Origin: Pseudidiomarina sediminum DSM 21906
GTDB lineage: Bacteria; Pseudomonadota; Gammaproteobacteria; Enterobacterales; Alteromonadaceae
DNA length: 64,000 nucleotides
Assembly (NCBI RefSeq): GCF_000423165.1
Contig: NZ_AUHL01000007.1
Span: 124,001 to 188,000, forward strand
Reading direction: 5' to 3'
Position numbers and translations under genes: made by a program. Shown here one piece after another: positions 63,942-64,000 of this stretch. The notes beneath the pieces are model-generated. The model worked only from the letters and a program-made list of their open reading frames with translations, was not told the DNA's origin and made no database searches. Position 1 is the stretch's first letter. Each line of letters starts with the position of its first letter.

Positions 63942-64000
63942 TTAAATCCGTTCCTGAATAAACTGTGCCAATTGTTGCGCTGCTGAGTTTTCAGCGGCGC
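63942..64000 (-). CDS. C-terminus of an unidentified gene (5' part beyond window)
   Basis: A minus-strand frame enters from the window edge and stops with TAA (TTA at 63942-63944). The last residues read AAENSAAQQLAQFIQERI. It is convergent with ubiI at 7 bp. The tail is compatible with a LysR-type regulator or another helical C-terminus, but 19 codons are too few to decide. Confidence 0.45.
   Translation of the reverse strand, partial: AAENSAAQQLAQFIQERI

Noticed and set aside
1-64000. Search for CRISPR arrays, prophage, insertion sequences, tRNA and rRNA genes
   Set aside because: By eye I saw no regularly spaced repeats, transposase or integrase genes, or tRNA/rRNA sequences. Divergent tRNAs or short IS remnants could still be missed without software.

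Overview
The window is a gene-dense, roughly 50% GC stretch of a gammaproteobacterial chromosome. Gene order and protein sequence point to the Alteromonadales. Conserved blocks include xseB-ispA opposite thiI, srmB opposite trmN6, xseA opposite guaBA, mltF/purL/tadA, zapA-6S RNA-fau-rpiA-serA, and ygfB-pepP-ubiH-ubiI. The TtpC-type TonB2 system, the oversized PstC/PstA and the Oar-like TonB-dependent receptors suggest a marine genus such as Idiomarina or Pseudidiomarina. That placement is an inference; no 16S rRNA gene is present.

Layout: 1-4.9 kb holds isoprenoid/exonuclease VII genes, thiI, a VanZ-like protein, the RNA helicase srmB and trmN6. 4.9-9.3 kb (minus strand) holds an M49-like lipoprotein peptidase, rdgC and an orphan histidine kinase. 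9.4-21.2 kb is an envelope-transport block: beta-helix lipoprotein, TonB-dependent receptor, YbdG-type channel, then DUF3450-TtpC-ExbB-ExbD-TonB-TPR, then a porin. 21.2-26.7 kb holds an AEC transporter, xseA, guaB and guaA. 26.7-30.7 kb is an accessory patch with two GNAT acetyltransferases, a decayed copy of one of them, a RibD/DHFR-like protein and three small exported proteins. 31-44 kb holds mltF, a possible 43-residue basic protein, purL, two Oar-like receptors flanking tadA, and a nuclease/phosphatase-like lipoprotein. 45-54 kb is the phosphate block phoB-phoR-pstS-pstC-pstA-pstB-phoU. 54-64 kb holds nagB, serA, rpiA, fau, an exported amidohydrolase, 6S RNA, zapA, ygfB, pepP, ubiH and ubiI. 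Both edges cut genes: ispA on the left and an unidentified minus-strand gene on the right.

The most interesting feature is a putative PhoB regulon spread across the window. Seven promoters share one architecture: 7-bp CTGTCAT-like boxes repeated every 11 bp, then exactly 10 bp, then a TANNNT-like -10. Three serve phoB, pstS and pstC. The other four sit before the beta-helix lipoprotein/TonB receptor pair, the whole TonB2 energising operon, the small porin, and one Oar-like receptor that is divergent from the nuclease-like lipoprotein. Read together, they describe a phosphate-starvation outer-membrane programme: surface lipoproteins and receptors capture or process a phosphorus source, a dedicated TonB complex powers uptake, a porin passes small products, and PstSCAB takes phosphate across the inner membrane. 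The substrates are not shown by the sequence.
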